Shown here one piece after another: positions 1 through 5,385 of a stretch of 11,148 nt of DNA; within the stretch, counting starts at the first letter, position 1, and each line of letters opens with the position of its first letter. The DNA lies in assembly GCA_905199285.1 (NCBI GenBank), contig CAJKFZ010000084.1:1-11148 (forward strand), written 5' to 3'. Under the pieces are notes generated by a model, which was not told where the DNA came from, did no database searches, and saw only the letters and a program-made list of their open reading frames with translations. Source of the stretch: an uncultured Ruminococcus sp. (GTDB lineage: Bacteria > Bacillota > Clostridia > Oscillospirales > Ruminococcaceae). A program made the position numbers and the translations under genes.

Positions 1-2
1 CA

Positions 3-569
3 AAGACGGTTGAAACGATAAAACATCTCTGGTATAATGACGATGCCGACTATCATTCACATTATGACTTATCTCGGTATAGGTGCTTAAATTTACACCC
101 GGTCTTTACCGACAACAACATCGAGGTAAGGGCTTTTAATAGCAGCCTGAACGCAGGAGTGCTGAGGGCGTATATTTCGCTGGTACTGGCGGTTAGCAAT
201 CAGGCTTTGACACAGAAGTCAGCAAGTCCACGTGTGACTCAAAGTGAGAATCCTCGCTATACCTTTCGCTGCTGGCTGATTCGCATTGGATTAAACGGAC
301 CGGAGTTTAAAAATTGCAGAAAACATCTGCTTTCGCATCTTGAAGGCAATATTGCTTGGCTGCACCCTGAAGATGCGATTAAGCAACGAGAACGTATTAA
401 AGCGGAGAGAATCGCCGCCCGTGAGCAGCGTGTCGAGCCTGTGAGGGAGGTTCAGCAGCAAGCCGATAACGTACCCGATACGGTCTTAGAGCCGACAGAA
501 AGCGAGCGTGAGCCGATTTTTGAGGACGAAGATTTAGAACAGGAAGAAGCATTTGAATTAAGTATGTGA
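3..569 (+). CDS. Amidoligase family protein, C-terminal part (5' end outside window)
   Basis: The frame is open from the left edge, so this is the last 188 residues of a longer protein. The first visible segment reads RYRCLNLHPVFTDNNIEVRA, followed by FNSSLNAGVLRAYISLVLAV. This matches the C-terminal core of the putative amidoligase family (glutamine-synthetase-like COOH-NH2 ligases), in which an LN...VEFR.FN..L.AG..RAYI block is conserved. After the domain comes a charged tail rich in Glu, Arg and Gln with no recognisable fold. The GTG at 159 is internal to the conserved block and is not a start. The stop codon (567-569) lies just before the Shine-Dalgarno site of the cyclotransferase-like gene, so the two are probably co-transcribed. 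Such ligases are known from Firmicutes mobile elements and are predicted to form amide bonds on small molecules or peptides. The substrate is unknown and the catalytic N-terminal residues are out of view. Confidence 0.8.
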   Translation, partial: KTVETIKHLWYNDDADYHSHYDLSRYRCLNLHPVFTDNNIEVRAFNSSLNAGVLRAYISLVLAVSNQALTQKSASPRVTQSENPRYTFRCWLIRIGLNGPEFKNCRKHLLSHLEGNIAWLHPEDAIKQRERIKAERIAAREQRVEPVREVQQQADNVPDTVLEPTESEREPIFEDEDLEQEEAFELSM

Positions 570-580
570 TGGAGGTAAAA

Positions 581-1093
581 ATGCAGAAAAAACAGCTATA
601 TATCGCCTATGGAAGCAATATCAATCTGGAACAGATGGCGTACCGATGTCCCCATTCAAAGGTTGTGGGAACGTCTGAAATAAAGGATTTTGAGTTGGAA
701 TTCAGAGGCGTTGCAACCATCGTTCCAAAAGAAAACGCAAGCGTTCCGGTTCTGATCTGGGAACTTGATGAAAGAGATTTGCCCACATTGAATCGCTACG
801 AAGGGTGGCCTCGACTTTACAGACAGGAAAAAATGAATTTTGAACTGGACGGAAAGTCCTATAAAGGAATGGCTTATCTGATGAATCGTGGAGAAATTTC
901 ACCGCCAAGTCAGCAGTATTACAACACGATTTTGCAGGGATACAGAGAGAACGGTCTGAATGAATCCTTTCTGCAAAAGGCGTTGGAAAATTCACTTCAG
1001 ATGGATTTGGCAGAGGAAGAAATCGATGAGGATTTCGATATTGACGAGTTTGAGGACATCGATTTTTATGATGATATTCAAATTATGCCTTGA
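581..1093 (+). CDS. Gamma-glutamylcyclotransferase-like (AIG2/GGCT fold) protein with acidic tail
   Basis: A 170-residue protein starting at the ATG at 581, 5 bases after a clear GGAGG (571-575). The GTG at 566 lies upstream of that site and is not a credible start. Residues 10-13 are YGSN, the glycine-rich signature of the GGCT fold. LNRYEGWP follows at 70-77, where Glu74 is in the position of the catalytic acid. This fold removes gamma-glutamyl groups as 5-oxoproline. The GGCT domain ends near residue 135. The last 28 residues hold 14 Asp/Glu and no obvious fold; this is not typical of the family and may be a binding tail. The position directly after an amidoligase matches a known pairing in which one enzyme makes a gamma-glutamyl-type amide and the other removes it. 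Cytoplasmic, no signal peptide. The fold is well supported; the substrate is not known. Confidence 0.85.
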   Translation: MQKKQLYIAYGSNINLEQMAYRCPHSKVVGTSEIKDFELEFRGVATIVPKENASVPVLIWELDERDLPTLNRYEGWPRLYRQEKMNFELDGKSYKGMAYLMNRGEISPPSQQYYNTILQGYRENGLNESFLQKALENSLQMDLAEEEIDEDFDIDEFEDIDFYDDIQIMP

Positions 1094-1104
1094 GGAGGAA
1101 TAGT

Positions 1105-1374
1105 ATGAAATATAAAGGATTTTTTGTGAAGATTACACCGGATAATTACTTGCCGAGAGAAAATGAAAACGGTGAGATCGTTGCCTGCGAGGGATTCCGA
1201 ATCGAAGTTTTTGCTGACGAATCTGAAAATGTGGAGATCGATATTTTTTCTGCTGCGGTTGATTTTGAACTGGTGAAGAACAGTATCAATGAAGCGGAAC
1301 AGTTCGCCAAAGATTACATCGACTGCGAGGAAAAAGAGTATCAAAGGATGCTTGACGAATTTAACGGAAATTAA
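1105..1374 (+). CDS. Small acidic hypothetical protein, 89 aa, in the amidoligase operon
   Basis: The ATG at 1105 follows GGAGGA (1094-1099), which overlaps the stop region of the cyclotransferase-like gene, so the two genes are translationally close. The TTG at 1090 lies upstream of this site and was rejected. The protein begins MKYKGFFVKITPDNYLPREN and is acidic throughout, with no signal peptide, transmembrane segment or cysteine cluster. An alternating hydrophobic first half suggests beta strands, and residues from about 55 look helical (LVKNSINEAEQFAKDYIDCE). I do not recognise a named family with confidence. Its place as the last gene before a terminator-like hairpin suggests an accessory role to the amidoligase and cyclotransferase, for example as target or partner, but this is inference only. 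Confidence 0.7.
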   Translation: MKYKGFFVKITPDNYLPRENENGEIVACEGFRIEVFADESENVEIDIFSAAVDFELVKNSINEAEQFAKDYIDCEEKEYQRMLDEFNGN

Positions 1375-1379
1375 TTTTA

Positions 1380-1412
1380 AAATTCAGCGGTATGAAAAGT
1401 ACCGCTGAATTT
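1380..1412 (+). terminator. Hairpin after the amidoligase operon, probable terminator
   Basis: A perfect 13-bp stem (1380-1392 with 1400-1412, AAATTCAGCGGTA arm) has a 7-base loop and starts 6 bases after the stop of the 89-aa gene. There is no clean T run on its plus-strand 3' side, but an A/T-rich flank on both sides could allow weak termination in either direction. Its last three bases are shared with the next hairpin, so the two full stems cannot form together. Confidence 0.55.
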
Positions 1413-1452
1413 CATATTCAAGTTCACGAAGCTCGTGAGTTTGAATATGAAA
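1410..1452. repeat. Long inverted repeat (19-bp stem) abutting the first hairpin
   Basis: TTTCATATTCAA (1410-1421) pairs perfectly with 1441-1452. The stem continues inward through two G-T wobbles to a CACG/CGTG core (1425-1428 with 1434-1437), giving 19 pairs around a 5-base apex. It overlaps the preceding hairpin by 3 bases and includes the ATG (1447-1449) of a candidate 28-codon ORF. The A-rich 3' side (1450-1454) leads into TTTATTTGACA. It could be a second terminator, a transcript stability element or a regulatory switch; the sequence does not decide. Confidence 0.45.
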
Positions 1453-1533
1453 AATTTATTTGACAATTCTCCTTTAAAACGGCGTAGAATCGGGATTTTA
1501 ATAAAGCAGCTATTTGGTATCAGCTTGACATAA
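1447..1533 (+). other. Candidate 28-codon ORF between two hairpins
   Basis: The ATG at 1447 opens a small basic ORF beginning MKNLFDNSPLKRRRIGILIK and ending GISLT, with TAA at 1531-1533. There is only a weak GAG ribosome-binding match at 1437-1439. The start codon lies inside the 3' arm of the 1410-1452 hairpin, and the stop is 3 bases before the 1536-1566 terminator stem. That framing is neat, but an ORF this short can occur by chance. No family is recognised. It may also be the remnant of a longer gene. Confidence 0.2.
1460..1490 (+). promoter_or_regulatory. Candidate promoter, TTGACA with 19-bp spacer to TAGAAT
   Basis: A perfect -35 hexamer TTGACA (1460-1465) is followed after 19 bp by TAGAAT (1485-1490), one mismatch from the -10 consensus. 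The long spacer is what MerR-type activators need, but no dyad is seen between the two hexamers. Transcription from about 1497 would stop at the 1536-1575 terminator and give an RNA of about 75 bases, so this could drive a small RNA. It is a pattern match only. Confidence 0.25.
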
Positions 1534-1535
1534 TC

Positions 1536-1575
1536 GCACCTAACGAATGATACAATCGTTAGGTGCATTTTTATT
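1536..1575 (+). terminator. Intrinsic terminator
   Basis: The arm GCACCTAACGA (1536-1546) pairs perfectly with TCGTTAGGTGC (1556-1566) around a 9-base loop. ATTTTTATT follows directly (1567-1575). The GC-containing 11-bp stem with a T-rich tail is a standard rho-independent terminator on the plus strand. The nearest confident plus-strand gene ends 160 bases upstream, so it may serve the short transcript suggested between 1460 and 1575, or a gene now lost. Confidence 0.7.
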
Positions 1576-1609
1576 ACAAAAAAGTCGAAAAACAAGGTGT
1601 TTTCAGCTT

Positions 1610-1748
1610 ATCATAAAACGATAGCAGCCACAGTGAGGTCAAAATCACTGTGGCTGTTTCTTTTTTGCGGGGTAAAATAAAACGATAGCAAGTAATCGTT
1701 TTATTTTTCAAGGCTAACGTTTTATTTTAGAGGTTATCGTTTTATGAT
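1610..1748. repeat. 139-bp segment bounded by 14-bp inverted repeats, five copies of an 11-bp motif
   Basis: ATCATAAAACGATA (1610-1623) is repeated exactly in inverted form at 1735-1748. The core motif ATAAAACGATA occurs five times. Two copies are direct (1613-1623 and 1677-1687, both followed by GCA). Three are inverted: 1694-1704 with one mismatch, 1715-1725 with one mismatch, and 1735-1745 exact. The three inverted copies start 21 and 20 bases apart, about two helical turns. Copies two and three also form a 13-bp hairpin (1674-1686 with 1695-1707). A strong terminator lies between the two direct copies. Iterated sites of this type can be integrase arm sites, a mobile-element end, replication iterons or operators. 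The adjacent amidoligase genes favour a mobile-element end, but no integrase or core site is visible. Confidence 0.7.
1625..1666 (+). terminator. Strong intrinsic terminator inside the repeat segment
   Basis: CAGCCACAGTGA (1625-1636) pairs perfectly with TCACTGTGGCTG (1645-1656) around an 8-base loop and is followed by TTTCTTTTTT (1657-1666). This is the best intrinsic terminator in the 680-base intergenic region. It sits between the two direct repeat copies, so recombination between them would remove it. Confidence 0.85.
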
Positions 1749-1851
1749 TGAAAAGCAACTTGAACAGTGTTGCAGAGAAGAGGATTTCCATGTGAATCGC
1801 CAGCAGTTCTCTCATACCCCAACACAACTTCATATGCAGATGTTTCGGTAA
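1744..1851 (+). other. Short ORF of 35 codons, possible gene remnant
   Basis: An ORF begins at the ATG that overlaps the last repeat copy and reads MIEKQLEQCCREEDFHVNRQ, then a His/Gln-rich end (HTPTQLHMQMFR), with TAA at 1849-1851. No ribosome binding site precedes it; the upstream bases belong to the repeat. The composition looks protein-like, so it could be the truncated start or interior of a lost gene. I do not recognise it. The surrounding 1746-1885 stretch holds nothing else that I can name. Confidence 0.2.
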
Positions 1852-1887
1852 ATATAAAGCCGAGATATAACCTTTAGGTTTAATCTG

Positions 1888-1929
1888 ATAAACTAAACGA
1901 GACTTCTCAAGAGGTCTTGTTTGGTTTAT
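1888..1929. promoter_or_regulatory. 19-bp dyad upstream of the redox cassette: operator or terminator
   Basis: Bases 1888-1906 pair with 1911-1929 around a TCAA loop. There are 19 pairs, three of them G-T wobbles. The dyad covers the possible -35 and touches the possible -10 of the promoter reported at 1904-1932, so it could be an operator. Equally, the 3' arm ends in a T-rich run (TTGTTTGGTTTAT) and could be the terminator of a lost upstream gene. A smaller palindrome, AACCT-TT-AGGTT (1869-1880), lies just upstream. Confidence 0.4.
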
Positions 1930-1932
1930 AAT
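1904..1932 (+). promoter_or_regulatory. Candidate promoter for the flavodoxin-led operon
   Basis: A perfect TATAAT (1927-1932) has TTCTCA (1904-1909, four of six matches to TTGACA) 17 bp upstream. Transcription would start near 1939, leaving a leader of about 115 bases before the lipoprotein flavodoxin. No better promoter is seen between the terminator at 1666 and the gene. The leader holds a 14-codon ORF (1976-2020, MTHEEIMEMFKEFF) without a convincing ribosome binding site. Confidence 0.4.
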
Positions 1933-2054
1933 ATAGTTAGAGCATTACTGTTCCATTGTTTCTGGCAGCTAAAAAATGACGCACGAGGAAATTATGGAAA
2001 TGTTCAAGGAATTTTTCTGAAAAATCACTATATATGAAAGGAATGCGTTTATAA

Positions 2055-2750
2055 ATGAAAAAAATATCCGTTTTATGTTTCAGTCTTATGTTTGCATTCA
2101 GCTTGACAGCCTGCGGTAACAGTACTCAGACACAATCTGAGCCCTCCGAAACAGTAAGCGAAGTAACAACAGAGCTGGAAATATCGTCAATGGATGCAAC
2201 CGATACAGAAGCATCTGCCGAAATCTCTGATTTATCGGCGGAAGAACCGGAAAGCACAGAGGGAAAAACATTGGTTGTTTATTACTCAGCAACAGGAAGT
2301 ACAGAAAATGTTGCCGGATATATTGCAGATGCTGTCGAGGCAGATCTGTTTGCATTAGAGCCTGTGAATCCGTACACCAGCGAGGACCTCGACTGGACGA
2401 ATAATAACAGTCGTGTGTCTGTTGAGCATGAAAATGAATCCGAAAGAGTTGTGGAGCTTGTATCTGCTACGGTTGATAACTGGAACGAATATGATACAGT
2501 TTTTGTGGGCTATCCCATCTGGTGGGGAATCGCTGCATGGCCGGTGAACGAGTTTATCGAAACAAATGATTTTACCGGAAAAACGGTCATACCGTTCTGC
2601 ACCTCTGCAAGTTCTGATTTAGGAGAAAGCGGTGCATTGCTTTCTGAAATGGCCGGAACGGGAGATTGGCAGATGGGACAGCGTTTCCGCTCAAGTTCCT
2701 CGGAGGACGAGGTAAGAACATGGGTAGAAGATCTGGGAATGACGAAATAA
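2055..2750 (+). CDS. Lipoprotein with flavodoxin domain
   Basis: A 231-residue predicted lipoprotein. The signal peptide ends in the lipobox LTAC, with Cys20 as the lipid-modified residue. An acidic, Ser/Thr-rich linker (21-70) then leads to a flavodoxin-fold domain (71-231). LVVYYSATGSTENV carries the FMN phosphate-binding loop (SATGST, 78-83). VGYPIWWG (151-158) and FTGKTVIPFCTS (173-184) match the Flavodoxin_4-type lipoproteins common in gut Firmicutes. The domain should sit outside the membrane, so FMN would have to be bound there. Its electron partner is unknown. The start follows AAAGGA (2037-2042) at a slightly long 12-base spacing. The next gene follows after 15 bases with its own AAGGAG. 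This is the first gene of the cassette and a paralogue of the flavodoxin half of the 3892-5373 fusion, sharing GYPIWW and TGKTV-PFCTS. Confidence 0.88.
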   Translation: MKKISVLCFSLMFAFSLTACGNSTQTQSEPSETVSEVTTELEISSMDATDTEASAEISDLSAEEPESTEGKTLVVYYSATGSTENVAGYIADAVEADLFALEPVNPYTSEDLDWTNNNSRVSVEHENESERVVELVSATVDNWNEYDTVFVGYPIWWGIAAWPVNEFIETNDFTGKTVIPFCTSASSDLGESGALLSEMAGTGDWQMGQRFRSSSSEDEVRTWVEDLGMTK

Positions 2751-2765
2751 AAGGAGAATATTTTT

Positions 2766-3890
2766 ATGAAGGATTTTATGCTGAGAAATGATACGAAGTT
2801 GTTGTTTCGCAATGATTCAACAGCAGATTTAGCAGAGTTGACTGCAGAGAAAAAGGTACTGTTTGTTTATGGTGGAGGTTCTGTCAAGAAGAATGGCTGT
2901 TATGATGACGTAAAAAATGCTGTAGAAAGTGCTAGCGGCGTTCTCTATGAGCTTGGAAACGCGTCAAGAGAACTGAAACAGATTGAGCAGGGAATACAAA
3001 TCGTTAAGGATAATGCAATTAATTTGGTAATCGGGGCAGGCGGTGCGAGCATTATGGACTGTGCAAAGCTGATTGCATTCGGTACGCTTCATACTGATGA
3101 TCTCTGGGAGTATGTAAAAGCGAAAAAGAATCCGTATGGACTGGATAAGCTGCCGCTGATTTTGATGCCGACCTATCCTTCCAGCGGTTCGGAATATGGT
3201 CTTGGGGCTGTATCGGCAGATTCCAGAAACGGAGATTTTGGTACAGCATATGGCATTCCAGCAGATACTGCAATTCTTGTGCCGAAATATTCTATGTCCC
3301 TTGACGCAGAAATGACCGCATATACCGCACTGGTTACACTGGTGCAGTTATCGGCTTCTACGATTGGCGATAGAAATCTGATATCCTATGATATTGGTAT
3401 TTCTGTAATTCGTAACGTCCTCTCCGCAGCAAAAACATTGAAAGAGAATCCCACAGATGCAGACGCCCGTGGTGTGATTCTTTATGGTGCATCTATTTCG
3501 ACCTCTGGACGATTAGGACTTGGTAAAGAAGAAAATTATGCCTATGACATCTATGAATTAGAATTTATTCCGGAAATTTTGTACAAAGCAGCCTATCGAA
3601 AAAGCCTGACAACACTGTTTCCGCGATTTTTGAAAGCTATGGCAAAATACCACGATGCGGATATTCACCGCTACTTCAAAGATGTGTTTGGCTATGAGGA
3701 AAATATAGAAGAGTCTACTAATAATATGATAAAGCTTTTTGAAGCCCTTGGAATTGATATGTACTTTGACGGTGAGATTTCGGAAGAAGCAATAAAAGAC
3801 ATTGATATTTCAACATTACTTTCCGCTGATGAGGTAGTGGAAATTATCGGTGGTTGTCTTCGCAGTCGGAAAACAGAAACACAGGGATAA
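2766..3890 (+). CDS. Iron-containing alcohol dehydrogenase homologue, metal ligands apparently lost
   Basis: A 374-residue, cytoplasmic, full-length member of the iron-containing alcohol dehydrogenase superfamily, closest in layout to YqhD/butanol-dehydrogenase types. The nucleotide-binding half is well kept: YGGGSVKKNG (35-44), GAGGASIMDCAK (90-101, cf. GGGSVIDxAK) and PTYPSSGSE (135-143, cf. PATGTGSE). The metal site is not. By hand alignment to E. coli YqhD, Asp194 and His198 correspond to Val190 and Gln194 here, His267 to Tyr263 (YELEF for HELT), and His281 falls in the YKAAY segment (273-277) with no His. It is therefore likely a pseudoenzyme or a metal-independent variant. A good AAGGAG (2751-2756) precedes the ATG by 9 bases, and the stop is one base before the ATG of the fusion gene. 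The family call is firm; activity as an alcohol dehydrogenase is doubtful. Confidence 0.85.
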   Translation: MKDFMLRNDTKLLFRNDSTADLAELTAEKKVLFVYGGGSVKKNGCYDDVKNAVESASGVLYELGNASRELKQIEQGIQIVKDNAINLVIGAGGASIMDCAKLIAFGTLHTDDLWEYVKAKKNPYGLDKLPLILMPTYPSSGSEYGLGAVSADSRNGDFGTAYGIPADTAILVPKYSMSLDAEMTAYTALVTLVQLSASTIGDRNLISYDIGISVIRNVLSAAKTLKENPTDADARGVILYGASISTSGRLGLGKEENYAYDIYELEFIPEILYKAAYRKSLTTLFPRFLKAMAKYHDADIHRYFKDVFGYEENIEESTNNMIKLFEALGIDMYFDGEISEEAIKDIDISTLLSADEVVEIIGGCLRSRKTETQG

Positions 3891-3891
3891 C

Positions 3892-5373
3892 ATGAAAAAA
3901 AGAAAGAAATGGATATATATTACAGTCGTACTTCTGCTAATTCTCGGAATCGCTTTTTGGTATCTATTTATGGGCAGTAAGATATCGGATGCCGGTTCAG
4001 AAGTGATTTCGGGTGAAAGCGGAACCCGTTCCTTGATTGTCTATTTTTCAAGGTCAGGTGAGTTGTCTGATTCGGCAGATGCCGCTTCATCGGCAACGCC
4101 AAATTCTAATCAAGCTATGGACGGCAGCGACACGGAAGCTGCGGCAAAAATGATTCAGGAGCTTACAGGAGCAGATTTATATCAAATTCGCACGGAGCGT
4201 TATTACAGGAATGCTTTTTGGGGAACTGCCGCTACTGCATGGATCGAGAATGCGTTGAATTTACGACCGGATTTAGCGGCTCATCCGGAAAATCTGAATA
4301 ATTATGATGTCATTTATGTGGGCTATCCGATATGGTGGTTCAATGCACCTATGGCAATCGGCAGTTTTTTAGAAAGCTATGATTTGACCGGAAAGACTGT
4401 TGTGCCATTCTGTACCAGCACTGATAACGGGATCGACGTCAGTATGGACTATATTCGTGAGGTTTCAGAGGGTGCGAACGTTCTTGATGGTTATCGTGTT
4501 CATAATTCCAGCTTGGAAGATGTGTCCGCATGGCTTGAGCGAATTGGCATGCTGGAAGAAAAGGACGGCTATGATGATACAGAAATCAGCCAGACAGAAT
4601 CCGAACTTGAAATTGCGGATATATCACCGAAAGAAAGCTCTCTTGGCTATGTGACAGAGGGTATAGAGGAATATCGTGGTTTTGTCATCGACAATGTGTT
4701 TCACTCCACGGATGAGGGCGACATTCACTACAATGTCTATATCCCGGAAAGCTATGACGGCAGTGAGCCATATGCCCTGTATTTCACCTTACCCGGTTAT
4801 GAAGGACTTTATTTTCAGGGAGTTGCCGCCAATATTCAATCTGAGGAATTTGGCTTTGAGGCGCAGAAGTATAACAGCAAAATGATAATTGTTGCACCTC
4901 AGCTCAGCGACTGGGGGGAAACCTCCGCAAACCAGACCATTGCTCTTGTGGAATATTTTCTGGAAGCATACAACATTGACCGTTCAAAGGTGTACGCAAA
5001 CGGCTTTTCCGGAGGCGGAGAAACAATGTCGCAGGTTGTGGGAAAACGTCCCGACCTGTTTACCGCATATTTGCAGGTCAGTTCCCAGTGGGACGGTGAA
5101 TATGAAACTGTAGCACATCAGTGCCTTCCGGTATATTTTTCCATTGGACGCAATGATGAGTACTACGACTGTGAACCCAGTCAGGAAGCCTATGATACTC
5201 TTTATTCCCTGTATGTTAAGCAGGGACTCAGCGATGCGGAGATTGATGAATTGTTGGTGCTGGATATTAGGGAGCACGACTATTTCACTGACCGTGGTAT
5301 GACAAATGAGCATGGCGGTGGTGGTTTGTTTGCTTACGATGAGAAAATAATGGGTTGGCTGTTTTCACAGTAA
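3892..5373 (+). CDS. Membrane-anchored flavodoxin / alpha-beta hydrolase fusion
   Basis: A 493-residue two-domain protein. The ATG at 3892 lies one base after the upstream stop, with CAGGGA (3882-3887) as ribosome binding site. It gives a clean KKRKK plus hydrophobic segment (about 7-27) that acts as an N-terminal anchor with the rest outside. The GTG at 3850 would add 14 residues inside the upstream gene and was rejected. Residues 47-222 are a flavodoxin domain: IVYFSRSG (49-56), an insertion rich in Ser/Ala, SDTEAAAKMI (79-88), VGYPIWWF (143-150) and LTGKTVVPFCTS (165-176). A 30-residue acidic linker follows. Residues 255-493 are an alpha/beta hydrolase of the PHB-depolymerase/prolyl-oligopeptidase type, with nucleophile Ser373 in GFSGGG, probable acid Asp422 in GRNDEYY and probable base His474 in NEHGGGG. 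The separate lipoprotein flavodoxin and lipoprotein hydrolase flanking it echo both halves. Substrate unknown. Confidence 0.85.
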   Translation: MKKRKKWIYITVVLLLILGIAFWYLFMGSKISDAGSEVISGESGTRSLIVYFSRSGELSDSADAASSATPNSNQAMDGSDTEAAAKMIQELTGADLYQIRTERYYRNAFWGTAATAWIENALNLRPDLAAHPENLNNYDVIYVGYPIWWFNAPMAIGSFLESYDLTGKTVVPFCTSTDNGIDVSMDYIREVSEGANVLDGYRVHNSSLEDVSAWLERIGMLEEKDGYDDTEISQTESELEIADISPKESSLGYVTEGIEEYRGFVIDNVFHSTDEGDIHYNVYIPESYDGSEPYALYFTLPGYEGLYFQGVAANIQSEEFGFEAQKYNSKMIIVAPQLSDWGETSANQTIALVEYFLEAYNIDRSKVYANGFSGGGETMSQVVGKRPDLFTAYLQVSSQWDGEYETVAHQCLPVYFSIGRNDEYYDCEPSQEAYDTLYSLYVKQGLSDAEIDELLVLDIREHDYFTDRGMTNEHGGGGLFAYDEKIMGWLFSQ

Positions 5374-5385
5374 GAGGAGTGGAAC

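Noticed and set aside
159..569. A separate gene starting at the GTG at 159
   Set aside because: The frame is open to the left edge, and the conserved amidoligase block begins upstream of this codon.
1525..1556. A promoter from TTGACA (1525-1530) and TACAAT (1551-1556)
   Set aside because: The spacer is 20 bp, the second hexamer lies in the loop of a terminator hairpin, and no gene follows at a sensible distance.
1377..1595. A minus-strand ORF of about 72 codons
   Set aside because: It runs across three hairpins including a terminator. It has no recognisable protein pattern and no convincing ribosome binding site.
1610..1748. CRISPR array
   Set aside because: The repeats are only 11-14 bases, occur in both orientations, are unevenly spaced and contain a terminator between copies. 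No cas genes are visible.
3850..3891. An upstream GTG start for the flavodoxin-hydrolase fusion
   Set aside because: It lies inside the previous gene. The ATG at 3892 has a ribosome binding site and gives a clean positively charged end plus membrane anchor.
4984..5313. A minus-strand ORF opposite the hydrolase half of the fusion gene
   Set aside because: It lies wholly within a well-supported plus-strand gene with catalytic motifs and shows no family features of its own.
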